Part shown: positions 61,823 through 64,000 of the stretch, one piece after another
Layout: the number at the start of each line of letters is the position of its first letter
How positions within the stretch are numbered: the stretch's first letter is position 1
Source of the DNA: Ilyomonas sp965219515
Lineage (GTDB): Bacteria; Bacteroidota; Bacteroidia; Chitinophagales; Chitinophagaceae
DNA: 64,000 nucleotides
Direction of reading: 5' to 3'
NCBI GenBank assembly: GCA_965219515.1
Contig: OZ244776.1
Coordinates: 372,001-436,000 of the forward strand
Program-made: the position numbers and the translations under genes
The notes under the pieces: model-generated
What the model was told of the DNA's origin: nothing
What the model saw: the letters and a program-made list of their open reading frames with translations, nothing else
Databases searched by the model: none

Positions 61823-62350
61823 TTAAGCCTGTTTTATCAGTTGCACATTCAGAAGCAGCTTTACTTCATCGCTCAATACTACGCCGCCGGTTTCCAAAGC
61901 TGCATTCCATTCCAAGCCAAAATCTTTACGGTGAACGCTGCCGCTGATTTCAAAACCAATTTTCGATTGTCCGTACATATCCGTAGCTGCGCCACCGAGT
62001 TCGGCAGAAAACGTTACCGGTTTGGTTACACCATGTGCAGTAAGATCGCCGTTCAACTTATAAATATCATCGGTTTGTTTGTCAAAAGAAGTTGATTTGA
62101 ACGTAATGTTCGGATATTGCGCCGCATCAAAGAAATCGCCTGATTTTAAATGACCATCGCGTTGTTCGTTGTTTGTATTAATGCTGTTAACGTCAGCTTC
62201 AAAATCAATTTCCGCATCGCTGAAATCATCTTTGCCGCTTTCCATTTTACCCGAAAATTTGCCGAAGTTTCCCGTTACATTGGTAATCATCAGATGCTTT
62301 ACTTTAAATGTAATTTCAGAGTGTAGCGGATCAATGTTGTAAGTTGCCAT
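61823..62350 (-). CDS. YceI-family protein
   Basis: The 175-residue protein matches the YceI lipocalin-like family: YNIDPLHSEITFKVKHLMI, GNFGKFSGKM, NEQRDGHLKSGDFFDAAQYP and a C-terminal VKLLLNVQLI. The fold binds isoprenoid-like molecules. No signal peptide is present, so this copy is cytoplasmic, which is unusual since many YceI proteins are exported. It lies 11 bases past the MarR gene. Confidence 0.93.
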   Translation of the reverse strand: MATYNIDPLHSEITFKVKHLMITNVTGNFGKFSGKMESGKDDFSDAEIDFEADVNSINTNNEQRDGHLKSGDFFDAAQYPNITFKSTSFDKQTDDIYKLNGDLTAHGVTKPVTFSAELGGAATDMYGQSKIGFEISGSVHRKDFGLEWNAALETGGVVLSDEVKLLLNVQLIKQA

Positions 62351-62361
62351 GTTGTGTGTTT

Positions 62362-62832
62362 TTAACTGTTTGATGAATGAATGTTTGTGTTTATTTTTTC
62401 TAATAATAAATTCAGTTGCTTCGCTTCGCTTTCAGTAAGAGTCAGAATGTTGCCGCTTTGCCCCTTTATTTTTGCGGTAACACTTTCCAGCCATGCCAAT
62501 CCTTTTACGGTAAGTAAAATGGATGTTTCTCTTTTATCGTGTTCCGACTGAAAGCGTTTTACAAGCTTCTTGGCTACCAGCCTGTCGGCAATGCGCGGCA
62601 CATTAGAACTGCGTTCTATCATTCTGCCTGCAATGTCTTTAACGCACATGCACTGCGGATGCTTTCCTTTTAAGATGCGCAATACATTGTATTGTTCCTG
62701 CGTAATGTCGAACTCTTTCAGCAAACAGCTCATGCGTACTTTTATCTGATAGGCAGAATACAGCAAATGAATCGTCGCTTTTTGAACTTCGCTGCTGAAT
62801 GTTGTTGATTGTATGGCATCTTCCAGTTTCAC
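62362..62832 (-). CDS. MarR-family transcriptional regulator
   Basis: The 156-residue protein has the winged-helix of MarR: ITQEQYNVLRILKGKHP, VKDIAGRMIERSSNVPRIADRLV and the wing KRETSILLTVKG. The start is a GTG at 62832. Just upstream are overlapping palindromes around ATGTACATACAT (62844-62855) that suit a MarR dimer. It probably represses itself and the YceI/FMN reductase genes. Confidence 0.9.
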   Translation of the reverse strand: MKLEDAIQSTTFSSEVQKATIHLLYSAYQIKVRMSCLLKEFDITQEQYNVLRILKGKHPQCMCVKDIAGRMIERSSNVPRIADRLVAKKLVKRFQSEHDKRETSILLTVKGLAWLESVTAKIKGQSGNILTLTESEAKQLNLLLEKINTNIHSSNS

Positions 62833-62836
62833 AATG

Positions 62837-62858
62837 CAAATATATGTACATACATGTA
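62837..62858 (-). promoter_or_regulatory. Promoter box and palindrome of the MarR gene
   Basis: On the minus strand TATATTTG (62844-62837) is an exact TAnnTTTG -7 element, only four bases from the GTG start. It overlaps ATGTACATACAT and TACATGTA palindromes, which would be the operator. The mRNA would have almost no leader. Confidence 0.5.
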
Positions 62859-62916
62859 ATTGAATCGTCAGGGATTTGTAAAAATTTTTATGAAAAAAAT
62901 TATGAATAATTTGTTC

Positions 62917-62954
62917 AACTAAATAATTAGTTTAACTTCGACTAAAATTTTAGT
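62917..62954 (+). promoter_or_regulatory. Two BlaI-type operator palindromes
   Basis: AACTAA-ATAA-TTAGTT (62917-62932) and the perfect ACTAAAATTTTAGT (62941-62954) lie just before the BlaI ATG at 62958. Both have the ACTA/TAGT half-sites expected for BlaI/MecI repressors in Bacteroidota. Confidence 0.8.
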
Positions 62955-62957
62955 TGA

Positions 62958-63314
62958 ATGAAAAACCTCACAAAAGCGGAAGAGCAGATTATGCAGGCTC
63001 TCTGGAAAATAAAAAAAGGATTTTTGAAAGATGTGGTAGATGAAATGCCGGAGCCGAAGCCGCACCCTAACACGGTGGCAACGCTGTTAAAAATTTTGGT
63101 AGATAAAAATTTTGTAGGAACGGAAGTGCATGGGCGAATGAATGAATACAGGCCATTGATAGGCAAGCAGGCTTATTTTAAAAATACCATGAATGGTTTG
63201 GTAAAGGGCTATTTCGACGGCTCTTTTACGCAGGCGGTTTCTTTTCTGGTAGCGGAAAAAAAGCTAAGCGTAGCCGACCTTGAACTGTTGTTAAAGCAAT
63301 TAAAGAACAAGTAA
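62958..63314 (+). CDS. BlaI/MecI/CopY-type repressor
   Basis: The 118-residue protein has the BlaI winged helix (LTKAEEQIMQALWKIKKGFLKDVVDEMP, PHPNTVATLLKILVDK) and C-terminal dimerisation helices. It represses until cleaved by its M56 partner. The next gene, 9 bases away, encodes that partner. Two operators precede it, so it is autoregulated. Confidence 0.95.
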   Translation: MKNLTKAEEQIMQALWKIKKGFLKDVVDEMPEPKPHPNTVATLLKILVDKNFVGTEVHGRMNEYRPLIGKQAYFKNTMNGLVKGYFDGSFTQAVSFLVAEKKLSVADLELLLKQLKNK

Positions 63315-63323
63315 AAAAAAATT

Positions 63324-64000
63324 ATGCAAACGCTTCTTGTTTATCTTCTGAAAGCAACCGTTTATTCGGGCATTTTGTTCAGCTACTATTATGTTGCGCT
63401 TCGCAATAAGCGGTTTCATTATTACAATCGTTTTTATTTATTGATGAGCGTTGCCCTAAGCCTTTTTCTGCCGTTCGTAAATCTGGAAGTATGGACGTGG
63501 CGCAGCCAGAATGAACAGGTGATACAAATGATGAATGTAATGCTGGTAAACAGCAGCGAAGTAAGCACGGAAGGCAGCCGTTTTTATTTATCACCCGAAA
63601 CAATTGTATTCACAGGCGCCTGTTTTGTATCTGTTTGCCTGCTGCTTTTTCTGGCATTTAGCATTATAAAAATATTCCGCTTTAAACGCAACTATCCATC
63701 CGAAAAAATAGATGCTATCAACTTCATAACAACCGATTTGCATCAGGCACCATTTTCATTTTTCAATAACCTGTTTTGGAAAAATACGATAGACATTTCC
63801 GATATAACCGGCAGGCAAATTTTGCGGCACGAGATGACGCATATTCAGCATAAACACAGTTGCGATAAGGTTTTCATGCGTATTGTTACGGCTGTTTTCT
63901 GGTTAAATCCTTTTTATTGGCTGATGCAAAAAGAGCTTTCGATGATACATGAATTTATTGCCGACGAAAAAGCGATTGAGAACAAAGATGCAGAAGCCTT
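63324..64000 (+). CDS. M56/BlaR1-type sensor peptidase (3' truncated)
   Basis: The frame is open from ATG 63324 to the window end, 225 codons. It has three hydrophobic helices and the zinc motif HEMTHIQHKHSCD (HExxH) followed by the IHEFIADEKAI downstream glutamate region. That is the M56 peptidase of BlaR1. It would sense a signal across the membrane and trigger BlaI cleavage. In Bacteroidota these proteins often carry TonB-like or other C-terminal domains not visible here. Confidence 0.9.
   Translation, partial: MQTLLVYLLKATVYSGILFSYYYVALRNKRFHYYNRFYLLMSVALSLFLPFVNLEVWTWRSQNEQVIQMMNVMLVNSSEVSTEGSRFYLSPETIVFTGACFVSVCLLLFLAFSIIKIFRFKRNYPSEKIDAINFITTDLHQAPFSFFNNLFWKNTIDISDITGRQILRHEMTHIQHKHSCDKVFMRIVTAVFWLNPFYWLMQKELSMIHEFIADEKAIENKDAEA

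Overview
The window looks like a chromosomal segment of a Bacteroidota bacterium, most likely of the family Chitinophagaceae. The evidence is a very large secreted protein with a C-terminal type IX secretion (T9SS) sorting domain, promoter-like TAnnTTTG boxes instead of sigma70 boxes, little use of Shine-Dalgarno sites, many SusD-free carbohydrate genes (GH29 fucosidase, DUF1080 and Gfo/Idh/MocA proteins), and intergenic spaces filled with short degenerate repeats of kinds common in this phylum. Base composition is around the low 40s percent GC by eye, with one strikingly GC-rich stretch at about 4450-6035. I saw no rRNA, tRNA, CRISPR array, transposase or prophage. The window opens inside one gene and closes inside another.

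Layout. 1-1316: a sugar dehydrogenase (sorbosone/pyranose type, 5' cut) with a c-type cytochrome. 2337-6035: the giant T9SS cargo protein, ended by a near-perfect bidirectional terminator. 6297-8129: a secreted CocE/S15-type hydrolase. 8227-12407: glycerol catabolism genes on the minus strand, read glpK, glpD, glpF. 12887-16080: an RNA helicase and a GH29 fucosidase. 16211-17247: small proteins and a SemiSWEET sugar transporter. 17337-21024: a minus-strand operon (PhyH dioxygenase, RidA, D-threonine aldolase/D-serine dehydratase-like enzyme, M19 dipeptidase) with a divergent AraC regulator, which reads as a D-amino-acid degradation unit. 22170-28260: a PAS histidine kinase, an FAD oxidoreductase, a DUF1569 protein and a Tat-exported oxidoreductase.

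29119-34307 is the most unusual locus: two coiled-coil proteins of unknown family, a membrane-anchored solute-binding domain fused to a peptidoglycan-binding OmpA domain, then a NitT/TauT-type ABC permease and ATPase. It suggests an importer, or a sensor built from importer parts, that is tethered to the cell wall. It is followed by a TMEM220-like membrane protein and a lipoprotein.

35407-57478 is mostly housekeeping: alaS, an M23 peptidase, RNase Y, an S24-type repressor with its operator repeats, a DUF1223 protein, a YkuD-like protein, an Ldh-family dehydrogenase, a LolC/E-like permease, rbfA, an MsbA-type exporter, two Spy-like periplasmic proteins, an MscS channel, gpsA, a TIGR01777 epimerase, a LOG-family enzyme and a GlcD-type oxidase. 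57907-60683 pairs a double DUF1080 protein with a second Tat-exported Gfo/Idh/MocA protein, consistent with 3-keto-glycoside metabolism. 60857-62832 holds a pentad-repeat miniprotein and an FMN reductase/YceI/MarR unit. 62958-64000 is a BlaI-type repressor with two clear operators and the start of an M56/BlaR1-type sensor peptidase.

A second theme is the repeats. At least five families of degenerate intergenic repeats occur here. Several touch genes: they supply the last codons of glpD, the stop codon of glpK and an internal peptide of AlaS, and a terminator hairpin encodes the C-terminus of the MscS channel.
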